The notes beneath the pieces were generated by a model, which was not told the DNA's origin, ran no database searches, and worked only from the letters and a program-made list of their open reading frames with translations. The translations under genes were made by a program, and so were the position numbers. From the NCBI GenBank assembly GCA_900316805.1, contig ONEJ01000053.1, positions 1 through 42,437 on the forward strand: a stretch of 42,437 nucleotides of DNA, read 5' to 3'. The stretch's first letter is position 1. Each line of letters opens with the position of its first letter. The DNA is from an uncultured Lachnospiraceae bacterium. GTDB lineage: Bacteria > Bacillota > Clostridia > Lachnospirales > Lachnospiraceae. Below, in pieces: positions 1 through 8,170 of this stretch.

Positions 1-206
1 GGCTCGTACCCGATCAACGCATCCACGGTCACATCAAAAAAAGACGCCAGAAGGGGCAAAAGCATAATATCCGGCGTACTTTTTCCGCTCTCCCATTTGG
101 AAACCGACGCCTTCGTCACACCCGCAAAATCCGCAAGTTCTTCCTGGGTAATTTTGCGTTCGCGGCGAAGACGTAATATGTTTTCCGATAAGTTCAGCAT
201 ATTCAT
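1..206 (-). CDS. XRE-family helix-turn-helix regulator, N-terminal part (cut by window edge)
   Basis: This is a DNA-binding regulator of the Cro/CI (XRE) type. Only the first 68 codons lie in the window and the C-terminus runs off the left edge. The protein begins MNMLNLSENILRLRRERK. The HTH_3 fold spans about residues 7-62, with the hallmark pieces 'ITQEELADFAGV', 'SVSKWESGKSTPD' and 'LASFFDVTVDALIG'. The start at 206 is chosen because GGAGGA lies just upstream (about 212-220); a second ATG two codons later is possible. Such proteins usually regulate themselves or a neighbouring gene. The target cannot be inferred because the downstream gene is outside the window. The gene is separated from the P1 peptidase by a terminator. 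Confidence 0.85.
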   Translation of the reverse strand, partial: MNMLNLSENILRLRRERKITQEELADFAGVTKASVSKWESGKSTPDIMLLPLLASFFDVTVDALIGYE

Positions 207-226
207 ATCGTATTCCTCCTGAAAAC

Positions 227-256
227 ATCATACAATATAAATACATGAAAGCACAA
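227..256 (-). promoter_or_regulatory. Probable promoter of the XRE regulator
   Basis: On the minus strand a TTGTGC -35 (251-256) and a TATGAT -10 (227-232) are separated by 18 bp. The -10 ends about 20 bp upstream of the start codon. A better -35, TTGACA (286-291), has no good -10 at the right distance. Confidence 0.4.
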
Positions 257-340
257 TGGAGCGGTATTCAATTATTCAGTTATTTTGTCAACCATAAGGA
301 AACTTACTATTTATTTTCAAAAGGACTTGCACAATAGAAC

Positions 341-387
341 GAAAAAGGCACATGAAACTATAACTATCTTTTCAGTTTCATGTGCCT
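341..387 (-). terminator. Rho-independent terminator of the P1 peptidase gene
   Basis: A 12-bp perfect stem, GGCACATGAAAC (347-358 on plus) and GTTTCATGTGCC (375-386), has a loop of about 16 nt. It is followed on the minus strand by TTTTTCGTTC. The hairpin overlaps the peptidase stop codon and insulates the XRE gene. Confidence 0.85.
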
Positions 388-1348
388 ATATAATATCCTC
401 ATAGGCAGGATATCCATAAGCCTTTTTCGCACTTTTAACTGCCTGGGAAATTGCTTCTGACATTACCTTTGCCGCCAGGGTTCCTGCCATATCCAGATCT
501 GCCTCTACCTTTCCCACCGAAAGGGCATAAATACTGTCACCGTCTGCCGTGGTATGTACGGGACGAATGGAACGGGCATATCCATTATGTGCCATCCCTG
601 CTATTTTGCACAATTGGCTTTTGTTAAATGCTCCATTTGTAATGATGGCGCCAATGGTGGTATTTCCAACAAATTTGTTGTCATGTACTTCAATCGAACG
701 GAACATGACATCTTCTGTACCTGCAAAAGTTTTATGATCCTGCGCCAGCATTCCCGCAATGATCTTTCCGTTCTGGTAATCATAAATATCCCCCAGAGAA
801 TTCACGACTACCACAGCTCCCAGCTGCAGCTCACCCACCTGCACGGCATAGCTTCCGATCCCGGATTTCATACAATAATCCATTCCCATCAGTTTTCCTA
901 CCGTGGCGCCCACACCGGCGCCGTAATTTCCATCCTGATAGTTGTCTGCATAGGCATTTTTACAGGCTTCATACCCCATGGCTTTATCCGGTCTCACCGT
1001 AGAATCCGCCACTGACAGGTCAAAAATATCCGACTGGCAAACCAACGGCACCTTCGTCACTCCCACATCAAAACCGATCCCTCTTTCCTCCAGAAACTGC
1101 ATTACGCCACCGGCTGCATCCAGACCAAAGGCGCTGCCGCCACCAAGCACAACCGCGTGAATCGCATCTGCCTGGGCAAGAGGTTTTAACAGTTCACTTT
1201 CCCTGGATGCCGGGCCGCCGCCTCTCACATCAAGTCCTGCGCACATGCCGGATTCACTGATAATCACAGTACATCCTGTACCGGCAGATACATTTTCTGC
1301 ATTGCCGATTTTAATATTTGAAAAATCCTTGATACTTATTCTTTTCAT
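386..1348 (-). CDS. P1 family (DmpA/NylC-like) self-processing N-terminal-nucleophile peptidase
   Basis: At 320 residues this belongs to the P1/S58 peptidases, which cleave themselves into two subunits and use the new N-terminal Ser or Thr as nucleophile. Known members are aminopeptidases (DmpA, BapA) or amide hydrolases (NylC). The predicted cleavage site is Asn229-Thr230 in 'FVGNTTIGAIITNG', so a Thr nucleophile as in NylC rather than the Ser of DmpA. Other family marks are 'VRGGGPASRE' near residue 45, 'LGGGSAFGLDAAGGV' at 68-82 and 'NYGAGVGATVGK' at 141-152. There is no signal peptide, so it is probably cytoplasmic. It lies 69 bp downstream of thiE on the same strand, but a promoter-like element sits in the gap. 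The substrate is unknown: short peptides, beta-peptides or amides are all possible. Confidence 0.85.
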   Translation of the reverse strand: MKRISIKDFSNIKIGNAENVSAGTGCTVIISESGMCAGLDVRGGGPASRESELLKPLAQADAIHAVVLGGGSAFGLDAAGGVMQFLEERGIGFDVGVTKVPLVCQSDIFDLSVADSTVRPDKAMGYEACKNAYADNYQDGNYGAGVGATVGKLMGMDYCMKSGIGSYAVQVGELQLGAVVVVNSLGDIYDYQNGKIIAGMLAQDHKTFAGTEDVMFRSIEVHDNKFVGNTTIGAIITNGAFNKSQLCKIAGMAHNGYARSIRPVHTTADGDSIYALSVGKVEADLDMAGTLAAKVMSEAISQAVKSAKKAYGYPAYEDII

Positions 1349-1371
1349 TTTTACCGAACGCCTTTCTGTCT

Positions 1372-1399
1372 CGTATAGTGAAAACTGTCTTGTTTACAA
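1372..1399 (-). promoter_or_regulatory. Possible promoter of the P1 peptidase
   Basis: On the minus strand a TTGTAA -35 (1394-1399) lies 16 bp from a TATACG -10 (1372-1377), about 24 bp before the start codon. No terminator is visible between thiE and this site, so read-through from the thi operon is also possible. Confidence 0.35.
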
Positions 1400-1417
1400 A
1401 TATTTCTTTTGTTTCTT

Positions 1418-1981
1418 TTATCCTATCATATACCCGGACATCATGCAAACCCCGGCAGCTCCCTGCCCCAGGCAGTCTGCCATATTTTCTCCGCTGATAC
1501 CACCGATGGCGTAGACCGGTATGCTCACGGCCTCGCATACCTCATGCAGAAAGGCCAGCCCTCGCGGGGGCACGCCCTTTTTGCAGTCAGTGGCAAAGAC
1601 GTGGCCAGCGGTGATGTAGGTGACTCCATTTTCTTCTGCCAGCAGGGCATCCTCTACGGAATGCGTAGAGACGCCAAGGCATGGGAAAAGAGCTTTATCT
1701 TCCTGTGACATGTTCAAAAATGCCCCAAGGGGCATATGGAGGCTGTCCGCACCCAGACGCTTCGCTGCCTTAGGATAACTGTGGAGAATCAGCTTCGTTT
1801 CGCTGCCCTCACACAGTTTCATTACCTGCTCTGCCAGTTTCTCGTACTCGGCTTCACTCAAATCCTTTTCCCGCAGGATCATAGCGTAAGGCTTCTTTTC
1901 CAATGCACGTTTTATCTGCTCTAAGAAATCCCCCTTCACCAGCTTCCGATTGGTGATACAAATGTTTCTACACATAGACAT
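1418..1981 (-). CDS. thiE: Thiamine phosphate synthase / TenI-like protein
   Basis: This is a TIM-barrel protein of the ThiE/TenI family, 187 residues against about 210 for typical ThiE. ThiE joins the pyrimidine (HMP-PP) and thiazole phosphate moieties; TenI isomerises the thiazole. Visible landmarks are 'LHSYPKAAKRLGADSLHMP', 'GVSTHSVEDALLAEENGVTYI', 'GHVFATDCKKGVPPRGL' and the phosphate loop 'VYAIGGISGENM' near the C-terminus. The 'GHVFATDCKKG' segment is closer to the TenI/clostridial ThiE version than to the E. coli type, so the two activities cannot be separated here. The start overlaps the end of thiH by 14 bp and has no strong ribosome site, which suggests translational coupling. It is the last gene of the thi operon. 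Confidence 0.8.
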   Translation of the reverse strand: MSMCRNICITNRKLVKGDFLEQIKRALEKKPYAMILREKDLSEAEYEKLAEQVMKLCEGSETKLILHSYPKAAKRLGADSLHMPLGAFLNMSQEDKALFPCLGVSTHSVEDALLAEENGVTYITAGHVFATDCKKGVPPRGLAFLHEVCEAVSIPVYAIGGISGENMADCLGQGAAGVCMMSGYMIG

Positions 1982-3221
1982 AATCGTTTAACACCGGCTG
2001 AAGCCCCTCTGCTTCCATATCCCCGTACATCTGGTCAAAGCTTCTTCCATCGGAGATCTCGAACTGCTCGTCGCCGGCATCCGCATTTTCCTTTCCCTCA
2101 TATTTGCTCTCGTGGTCCCCAATTCCCGTGGATACACCTGCGGACACCTTGGTAGCGGCGATCTTTACGATACCGTCCCGGAAATGCTTCTGCTCTCTGG
2201 AGGACACGGTAATGCCCACATATGGCAGGAAAATCCGGTACGCACAGAGAATCTGGCACAGTTCCTTCTCATGGACATCCAATGGATTGATTTTGTCGTT
2301 GTTGATGATGGGGCGAAGCCTCGGGCAGGACAGGGAATATTCCACATGGGGATATTTCCGCTGCAGGTAGTAAATATGCATGGCAGAGGCAAAGGCATCC
2401 TTCCGGAAATCAGAAAGACCTAACAGTGCAGAAAAGCCCACACCCCGCATTCCCCCAAGGATTGCCCGCTCCTGAGCCTCAAAACGGTAGGGGAAAATCC
2501 GCTTATGCCCCATGAGATGCAGGGTCTCATACTTATCGGAATCATAGGTTTCCTGAAAGACTGTAATGTAATCCGCCCCACACTCGTGAAGATACCTGTA
2601 TTCCTCCGTATTCACCGGATAGATTTCCAGACCCACATTTCGGAAATATTTTCTCGCCATCCTGCAGGCCTCCCCGATATACTGCACATCGGAAGCCGCC
2701 CGGCTCTCACCGGTGAGCATCAGGATCTCCTCGATGCCGGAATCCGCAATGACCTTCATCTCGTGCTCAATTTCCTCTGCCGTCAGCTTTTTCCGGTGGA
2801 TATCGTTGTAGCAGTTGAAGCCGCAGTAGACACAGTAATTCTCGCAGTAGTTGGCAATGTACAGGGGCGTGAAAAGATACACCGTATTCCCGAAATGCTT
2901 GCCGGTCTCGATCTTTGCCTTCTGTGCCATCTGCTCCAGAAACGGCGCTGCCGCCGGGGAAAGTAACGCCTTAAAATCCTCCACGGAGCAGGTCTCGTGG
3001 GCTAATGCCATCTGCACATCCCTGGCAGTGTATTTGCTATAATCGAAGCCTTCCATAGCAGCCAATGTCTTTTCCCGGATTTCCGGACGGATTTGCTCCA
3101 TGCCCTCCATATATTCCATATGGTTGGTCCGGCTGGAAGGATCCGTTTCCAGCTGATGCTTGCGGGCCAGCGCCTCTTCGCTTAATTTATCTGAATCGAT
3201 GAAAAATTGATTCTCAGCCAT
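1968..3221 (-). CDS. thiH: 2-iminoacetate synthase ThiH (radical SAM)
   Basis: This 417-residue radical SAM enzyme cleaves tyrosine to dehydroglycine and p-cresol, giving the glycine-derived atoms of the thiamine thiazole under anaerobic conditions. The [4Fe-4S] motif CX3CX2C is at Cys126, Cys130 and Cys133 ('YCENYCVYCGFNC'). Also visible are 'MLTGESRAASDVQYI', 'VFQETYDSDKYETLHLMGHK' and 'YSLSCPRLRP', all typical of ThiH/HydG. HydG is the closest alternative, but the position between thiG and thiE and the length argue for ThiH. The start is supported by AGGAGG eight bases upstream, and the gene begins 12 bp after thiG ends. Confidence 0.93.
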   Translation of the reverse strand: MAENQFFIDSDKLSEEALARKHQLETDPSSRTNHMEYMEGMEQIRPEIREKTLAAMEGFDYSKYTARDVQMALAHETCSVEDFKALLSPAAAPFLEQMAQKAKIETGKHFGNTVYLFTPLYIANYCENYCVYCGFNCYNDIHRKKLTAEEIEHEMKVIADSGIEEILMLTGESRAASDVQYIGEACRMARKYFRNVGLEIYPVNTEEYRYLHECGADYITVFQETYDSDKYETLHLMGHKRIFPYRFEAQERAILGGMRGVGFSALLGLSDFRKDAFASAMHIYYLQRKYPHVEYSLSCPRLRPIINNDKINPLDVHEKELCQILCAYRIFLPYVGITVSSREQKHFRDGIVKIAATKVSAGVSTGIGDHESKYEGKENADAGDEQFEISDGRSFDQMYGDMEAEGLQPVLNDYVYV

Positions 3222-3233
3222 TTTTGCAACCTC

Positions 3234-4004
3234 CTAGTCCCTTAAGAATCCTGTCAGGGGATCCGATGCAGAAGCGCCACGCTCCAATACCCGGCCAAGC
3301 CCTGCCAAGTGGGCACTTCTTCCCGCCTCGATGGCCGACTTAAAGGCAGATGCCATGGCAGGGATGTCTCCTGCTGTGGCAATGGCGGTATTAGCCATCA
3401 CGGCTGCCGCACCCATCTCCATGGCTTCGCAGGCCTGAGAAGGTTTACCGATTCCCGCATCCACAATAATAGGCAGATCGATCTCATCAATTAAAATCTG
3501 GATAAAATCTCTGGTGGCAAGTCCCTTGTTGGAACCGATGGGGGAAGCCAGCGGCATCACGGCTGCCGCCCCAGCATTTACCAGATCCCTTGCGGTATAC
3601 AGATCCGGGTACATATAAGGAAGCACCACAAATCCCTCATTGGCCAGAATCTCCGTCGCCTTTACCGTCTCCACATTATCCGGCAGCAGATACTTGGAAT
3701 CCTTCATGATCTCAACCTTCACGAAGTTTCCACAGCCCAGTTCCCTTGCCATATGGGCGATACGAACCGCCTCTTTGGCGTCTCTCGCCCCGGAGGTATT
3801 GGGCAGAAGTGTTACTCCCTCCGGAATATAGTCCAAAATACTCTCATTCTTCCTGGTATTGGTTCTGCGCACTGCCAGAGTAATGATCTGCGCTCCCGCA
3901 TTCTCCACGGCTGCCTTTATGAGCTCCATGGAATATTTTCCTGAACCCAGGATAAATCTTGATGTGAATTCCTTTCCTCCTAAGGTAAATGTGTCATTGT
4001 TCAT
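3234..4004 (-). CDS. thiG: Thiazole synthase ThiG
   Basis: This 256-residue TIM-barrel enzyme forms the thiazole phosphate ring from deoxyxylulose phosphate, ThiS-thiocarboxylate and iminoacetate. The Schiff-base lysine is Lys96 in 'NFVKVEIM', the same number as in Bacillus subtilis ThiG. Other markers are '[10 protein letters not shown]' near residue 16, 'AVRRTN' near 44, '[13 protein letters not shown]', '[17 protein letters not shown]' and '[14 protein letters not shown]'. GGAGGA lies upstream of the chosen ATG. The gene is 246 bp downstream of thiS, and I can read nothing convincing in that gap. No thiF, which adenylates ThiS, occurs in the operon. Confidence 0.95.
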   Translation of the reverse strand: MNNDTFTLGGKEFTSRFILGSGKYSMELIKAAVENAGAQIITLAVRRTNTRKNESILDYIPEGVTLLPNTSGARDAKEAVRIAHMARELGCGNFVKVEIMKDSKYLLPDNVETVKATEILANEGFVVLPYMYPDLYTARDLVNAGAAAVMPLASPIGSNKGLATRDFIQILIDEIDLPIIVDAGIGKPSQACEAMEMGAAAVMANTAIATAGDIPAMASAFKSAIEAGRSAHLAGLGRVLERGASASDPLTGFLRD

Positions 4005-4250
4005 TGGTATGTCCTCCGTCTGTTTATTTGTGATTTGTTTGTTAATTATCTTCTATTTCTTTGTCATTTCTCTCCGGGCTAACTCTGATTCTGGTGCTAT
4101 CTCTTTCCATGTTCTACCGCCCTCTCCCTTGCCATCTGGTCACTTTCTTCTCGATGCCTGCCGGAAACAAATGATTTTATGATTCCTGAACCTGATGTAA
4201 GTAAATACCACCATTTGCAGTGCTTATTAGAAATGGGAAATCTACATGTA

Positions 4251-4448
4251 TTACGCCCCGCCGCCGACAAAGCTGACAATCTCTATCACATCATTGTCCT
4301 CCATCTTTCTCATGGCATAAGTTTCCTTCGGAACAATCTCCTCGTTGCACTCCACCACGATCCACTGGAGGGGATATTCATTCTTTTCCAGATACTCCTG
4401 TATCGTCATTCCCGCTGCTGCTTCATCCTTTCCGTTGATATGTACCAT
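4251..4448 (-). CDS. thiS: Sulfur carrier protein ThiS
   Basis: This 65-residue beta-grasp sulfur carrier delivers sulfur as a C-terminal thiocarboxylate to ThiG. The start is set at 4448 because GGAG lies 8 bp before this ATG; an upstream in-frame ATG at 4481 would add 11 residues and sits inside a palindrome. The protein reads MVHINGKDEAAAGMTIQEYL and ends EIVSFVGGGA. ThiS normally ends exactly in Gly-Gly, but here one extra alanine follows the glycines. The carrier would therefore need trimming, or the family variant tolerates it. It is the first gene of the thi operon. Confidence 0.88.
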   Translation of the reverse strand: MVHINGKDEAAAGMTIQEYLEKNEYPLQWIVVECNEEIVPKETYAMRKMEDNDVIEIVSFVGGGA

Positions 4449-4471
4449 GTTACGCTCCTTTCTTTTCTTCC

Positions 4472-4493
4472 ATTCATGCATACATGCATGAAT
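4472..4493. promoter_or_regulatory. Perfect 22-bp palindrome upstream of thiS
   Basis: The plus strand carries attcatgcat, a 2-bp centre, then atgcatgaat, a perfect inverted repeat with 10-bp arms. It ends 23 bp before the thiS start and lies far downstream of the promoter. The 2-base centre is too tight for a comfortable RNA loop, so a protein operator or roadblock site is one reading. Chance palindrome formation from the CATG repeats is another. Confidence 0.4.
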
Positions 4494-4641
4494 ACTACCG
4501 ATTGTGAAACTTATTTTTCTGCCCCCTGCTACAGGAATATTTATCCTTTTCTAATTGTACCCTTAACGTTTCATCCACCCTGCCTTTTCTTCAACAGTAT
4601 CGCTACATTTCCACAATGGTATTGGTCAAATTAACAGACGC

Positions 4642-4695
4642 AAAAAAGTCACACAAAGAACTACACCCGCGGTGGTGTACCCCTTCGTGTGACTT
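4642..4695 (-). terminator. Intrinsic terminator (attenuator-like) in the thiS leader
   Basis: On the minus strand AAGTCACAC (from 4695) pairs with GTGTGACTT (ending 4646). An inner stem pairs TACACC with GGTGTA around a GC-rich tip, and TTTTTT follows. Transcription from the promoter at 4715-4744 would meet this hairpin after only about 15 nt of leader. It therefore either attenuates the thi operon or ends a roughly 65-nt separate RNA. It could also stop read-through from upstream genes. Confidence 0.8.
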
Positions 4696-4714
4696 CTGTC
4701 TCACTCTGCCGCCC

Positions 4715-4744
4715 ATTATACGGCAATTTGTTCCCCTCTGTCAA
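4715..4744 (-). promoter_or_regulatory. Strong sigma-A promoter of the thi operon leader
   Basis: On the minus strand a perfect TTGACA (4739-4744) and a perfect TATAAT (4715-4720) are separated by 18 bp. The start point is expected near 4708, about 260 nt upstream of thiS. I could not find the conserved CUGAGA or CUGAU...GGGA elements of a TPP riboswitch between this promoter and thiS. Confidence 0.85.
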
Positions 4745-4842
4745 GGGAATTTTGCTCCCTATCGCCCATTTTTCCCCTGCTCTTCCTTGTTTTCTGGGCG
4801 CTGGACCGGGGTTTTAAACTGTACCCATAAGTGTGGACATAT

Positions 4843-5319
4843 TTAAATGATGTCCTCAAGAAGTTCCTTCACTGAAACCTCCCGGTTCATCAGATTCAAC
4901 TTTTTCGCCAGGGATTCCCGAACCCCGAACACGACCGGGGATGCGGAAATGGACTGGTTATACTTCACCAGATGCTGCTTATCTCCCAGGGAAATCCAAA
5001 GGGTGGAGGCCGGCCAGACTGCGTCATAATCCTCTGCCCCCTCCTCCAGCTCATGCATAATGTCCACAGAGCCCTTGTATATCATCTCGATGGTAACTCC
5101 GGTCTTACTGGCACATTCCTTTAGGATATCCGAAAGTCCCTGGTTCTCGGAGCCTGAAAGGACGCGTATGGTCTCTCCTCCCAAGCTTCCCTTAAAGGAA
5201 TTCTCTGTTTTATTCTCTTTTTCCGAAGTGCTTCTCCGGGTGTCTGTCCCCACAGAGCATCCACCCAGTAAAAGCACAAAAACAAGGAACAAAATTGTGA
5301 TATTCTTAATTTTTCTCAT
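4843..5319 (-). pseudogene. Truncated solute-binding lipoprotein
   Basis: The 158-residue product starts with a lipoprotein signal 'ITILFLVFVLLLGGC', with the lipobox Cys near residue 21. It continues into the start of an extracellular solute-binding fold: 'ETIRVLSGSENQGL', 'YDAVWPASTLWISLGD', 'ASPVVFGVRESLA'. This resembles the binding-protein part of larger lipoproteins that carry a binding domain plus a von Willebrand domain, usually several hundred residues. Here the reading frame stops right after 'SVKELLEDII', in the middle of the first domain, and no continuation is visible downstream. It sits 40 bp after ppk on the same strand. I read it as a 3'-truncated gene; a short functional lipoprotein cannot be excluded. 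Confidence 0.65.
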
Positions 5320-5359
5320 GTCACTTTTCTATTTCTTAATTTTAAACTTAATAATACTT

Positions 5360-7444
5360 TTACCCAACGGACTCTTTCTTAGAATCGTCCTCACTCACTC
5401 TGTCGTAAGCCTCCTGATAAAAATACTCCTGGGAATTGATCTTATCAGACCCTTCCAGACCGCGGTCCAGATAACGTCCCTCACTGTCCTGAATCTTGCC
5501 CTTTTCCTCGTCCTTCATCATGGTGTCGAACATATCCCGAAGTCTTTTCTTAATCTCTTCATCGTAGATTGGAACAGCCACCTCTACACGGCGGACGGTA
5601 TTTCTGGTCATGAAATCTGCGGAGGCAATGTAGATCTTATCATCCTTTCCTGCTCCGAAGCGGTAAATTCTGGAGTGCTCCAGGAAACGGCCTAGGATAC
5701 TGATAATGGTAATGTTGTCCGTGAATCCCGGAATTCCCGGCTTCAGGCAGCAGATGCCCCGGACAATCAGTTCCACCTTAACGCCGGCCTGCGAAGCCTC
5801 GATAAGCTTCTGAATGAGGAATTTATCTGTCAGGGAGTTGATCTTGATTCCAATATAGGCATTCTCGCCCTTCTTTGCCTTGGCGATTTCCTCATCCATC
5901 ATAAACGCCACCTTATTCTGGAGGCACTTCGGTGCCACCAGAAGATCCTTGGTCTCTTCCACCACTTCGCCCCGCTGCAGAGCACTGAAGACATTGGCTG
6001 CCTCTGCTCCGATTTCCTGGTTAGCAGTGATCAGAGAAAGATCTGTGTAAAGTCTGGATGTCTTCTCATTGTAATTTCCGGTACCGATCTGGGTGATGTA
6101 ACTGTGTCCATTTTCTTTTACTCTGGTGATCAGGCACAGCTTGGAGTGCACCTTGTACTCCCCGAGTCCGTAGAGAATGTGACAGCCTGCATCCTCCAGG
6201 CGATGGGACATCTCGATGTTGTTGGCCTCATCAAAACGGGCACGCAGCTCTACCAGAACTACAACCTCCTTGCCGTTCTCTGCGGCCTCTACCAATGCAT
6301 CGATAATCTTGCTGCGCTCTGCCACCCGGTAAAGAGTCATCTTGATAGAAACCACAGAATCATCCTCTGCAGCCTCCTGTAGCATATTTAAGAATGGCTT
6401 CATGCTCTCGAAGGGATAGGATAACAGCACATCCTTTTTCTCCACCTGGTCTAAAATGCTCTGCTTCAGATCCAGCGCCGGACTTGCCTGCGGGGTTCTC
6501 TTCTGATAGAAAAGCTCCGGCTGGTTTCTCAGATAGCTCTGAAGTTCAAATACAAAGGACAGATCTAACGGGGTATCCACATTGATGATATGCTTGAAAC
6601 CAATCTCCAGGAACTGGGACAGTTCCTCTTTTGCCTTGTCGTTGATCTTGCGGCTTAATTCTACACGCACCGGATTCAGTCGGCTTCTCTGCTTGATCAG
6701 CTGCTCCATCATATTGCGGTAATCCATATCCTCATCATAGATTCCACCGGCATCGATATCCGCATTTCTCGTCACACGAAGGATTGATTTCTCGCGAATG
6801 GTATATTTCGGATAAAGCTTGGATACAAAATGCAGAATCAATTCCTCAGAAAGCATGAAATATCCCGGTCTCGTAGGAATCTCGATCAGCCGCTTGAAGA
6901 CACTGTTGGAGCAGGGAACGATTCCCGTCTTTTTCTTGCCCTTCTGGCTGGTGAGCAGTACAATGGCATACAGCTGCTGGTTTGCAAGGAACGGGAAAGG
7001 CTGCTGTCTTCCGATGATCATGGGTGACAGGAATGGTGCAATATGCGCATCAAAATACTGCTCTAACATCTTTCCCTCGGTGTTGGACAGCTTATTGAAG
7101 TTGATGATATGGATACCCTTGGGCTCCAGTTCCCCCATCAGCTGCTCATAAATCTTTGCCTTTTTCTTCTCCAGCACATTGACCTGCTTTAAGATTTCCC
7201 TCACCTGCTCCTCGCTGGTCATTCCGGTCTTGTTCTCCCGCACCGGCTCCTTGGAATTCATCTGCATCATCAGCGTGCCCACACGCACCCGGAAAAACTC
7301 ATCCAGATTGCTCTGGTAAATGGAGGCAAAGGTCAGCCGCTCCGCCAGGGGCACTCTGGCGTTTCCCGCCTCGTTTAACACTCTCTCGTTAAATTTGAGC
7401 CATGACAGCTCCCGGTTTGTAAAACATTCTTGTATTTTATTCAT
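5360..7444 (-). CDS. ppk1: Polyphosphate kinase 1
   Basis: This 694-residue enzyme makes polyphosphate from ATP and can run in reverse. The start at 7444 (MNKIQECFTNRELSWLKF) has AGGAAG upstream; a longer frame to 7561 overlaps the preceding gene and is not supported. The PPK1 architecture is complete: an N-terminal helical domain (to about 105), a head domain, and two C-terminal phospholipase-D-like domains. The phosphorylated histidine is His433 in 'EYKVHSKLCLI' and the second catalytic histidine is His590 in 'LEHSRIYRF', close to the E. coli numbers 435 and 592. The start overlaps the end of the broken Na/Pi transporter by 8 bp. It is the only intact gene of a decayed phosphate island. Confidence 0.96.
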   Translation of the reverse strand: MNKIQECFTNRELSWLKFNERVLNEAGNARVPLAERLTFASIYQSNLDEFFRVRVGTLMMQMNSKEPVRENKTGMTSEEQVREILKQVNVLEKKKAKIYEQLMGELEPKGIHIINFNKLSNTEGKMLEQYFDAHIAPFLSPMIIGRQQPFPFLANQQLYAIVLLTSQKGKKKTGIVPCSNSVFKRLIEIPTRPGYFMLSEELILHFVSKLYPKYTIREKSILRVTRNADIDAGGIYDEDMDYRNMMEQLIKQRSRLNPVRVELSRKINDKAKEELSQFLEIGFKHIINVDTPLDLSFVFELQSYLRNQPELFYQKRTPQASPALDLKQSILDQVEKKDVLLSYPFESMKPFLNMLQEAAEDDSVVSIKMTLYRVAERSKIIDALVEAAENGKEVVVLVELRARFDEANNIEMSHRLEDAGCHILYGLGEYKVHSKLCLITRVKENGHSYITQIGTGNYNEKTSRLYTDLSLITANQEIGAEAANVFSALQRGEVVEETKDLLVAPKCLQNKVAFMMDEEIAKAKKGENAYIGIKINSLTDKFLIQKLIEASQAGVKVELIVRGICCLKPGIPGFTDNITIISILGRFLEHSRIYRFGAGKDDKIYIASADFMTRNTVRRVEVAVPIYDEEIKKRLRDMFDTMMKDEEKGKIQDSEGRYLDRGLEGSDKINSQEYFYQEAYDRVSEDDSKKESVG

Positions 7445-7973
7445 CTTTATTTCTTCCTGCTTTCTTGTATATTTTTTCTCTGAGCTGTTGCCCGTCCGGT
7501 CCCGCCTGAGATGCAAAGTTCTGCAGCACCGCAATGGTGGCGCTACTGCTCTGTACCACAAGGGTCATAATGGTTCCAACGCAGACACCCAGCACCGGGA
7601 TGTGTGCTACCTTGCCGATCATGTCTGTGAATACCGGACTTGAAGCCAATGGTTTCATAACATCTCCCGTGGTCTCAATGCCCAGGAATAAAAGTCCGAA
7701 GGCAAATATGGTCTGGCCAATGTTCTTAACCTTCTCGGATTTGCTGACAAAGCCGATGGCCATTACCGTTGTGGCACTGCTGCTCTGCAAAACGGCAGTG
7801 GTCAGTGCTCCGGCCAGCACCCCGAGAACCGGGTTCTTGGTCAGCATGGAGAGGATCTTCTTCATCTTATCCCCCGCCGCCTTCTGCAGACACTCACTCA
7901 TCATGTTCATGCCGAAAATAAAAATCGCTAGTCCTCCTACCAGCCCGAAAATGATTTCGACTGTCTTATTCAT
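7437..7973 (-). pseudogene. Na+/phosphate cotransporter, internally deleted and truncated
   Basis: The 178-residue product starts like a NptA/YjbB-type Na/Pi cotransporter: 'IIFGLVGGLAIFIFGMNMMSECLQ', then the two repeat signatures 'AVLQSSSATTVMAIGF' and 'LVVQSSSATIAVLQNF'. Family members usually exceed 500 residues, with several helices between and after the two QSSSA repeats. Here about 100 residues separate the repeats, and after 'FASQAGPDG' the frame ends in a short hydrophilic tail. The gene has therefore probably lost a piece in the middle and all of its C-terminal half. The reading frame stays open and keeps a good ribosome site (AGGAGG), so a small membrane protein could still be made. 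The original role was phosphate import linked to the neighbouring ppk1 and pstS piece. Confidence 0.7.
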
Positions 7974-7988
7974 CCTTCGCTCCTCCTA

Positions 7989-8141
7989 CTATTTATCCGT
8001 TGTTCCGACCTTCAGGTCTTTCCAGTCCTGAATTTGTCCGGTATATATATTCTTTAGATCCACTGATGCAATATTTCTCAGGGGGTTATCCTTATTGACG
8101 ATTACCTGAATCTCATCCTTTGCGATCACCACATTTTCTTC
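7989..8141 (-). pseudogene. pstS: Fragment of a PstS-like phosphate-binding protein
   Basis: Fifty in-frame codons without a start codon follow an in-frame TAG at 8142-8144 and end in TAG at 7989-7991. They read 'VVIAKDEIQVIVNKDNP' then 'DLKNIYTGQIQDWKDL'. This matches the central part of phosphate ABC transporter binding proteins, where 'A.DGI.VIV...NP' is followed by 'IFTGKI.NW'. The signal peptide, N-terminal lobe and C-terminal half are absent. It lies directly between Pho-box-like repeats and the broken Na/Pi transporter, so it is best read as the remains of a phosphate-starvation operon. Confidence 0.7.
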
Positions 8142-8170
8142 CTAATGTTATCCTTATCTTACCCGCACCA

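Noticed and set aside
4170..4225. Plus-strand 'GAACCTGAT...TAAATACC', similar to the 3' part of a TPP riboswitch, between thiS and thiG
   Set aside because: It is on the strand opposite to the thi genes, lacks the CUGAGA half and the final GUAGGGA, and would face into thiS antisense. Treated as chance similarity.
4790..4842. Sequence after the truncated lipoprotein as an insertion-sequence end
   Set aside because: The abrupt loss of coding similarity suggested an IS scar, but I could not identify terminal repeats, a target duplication or transposase remains.
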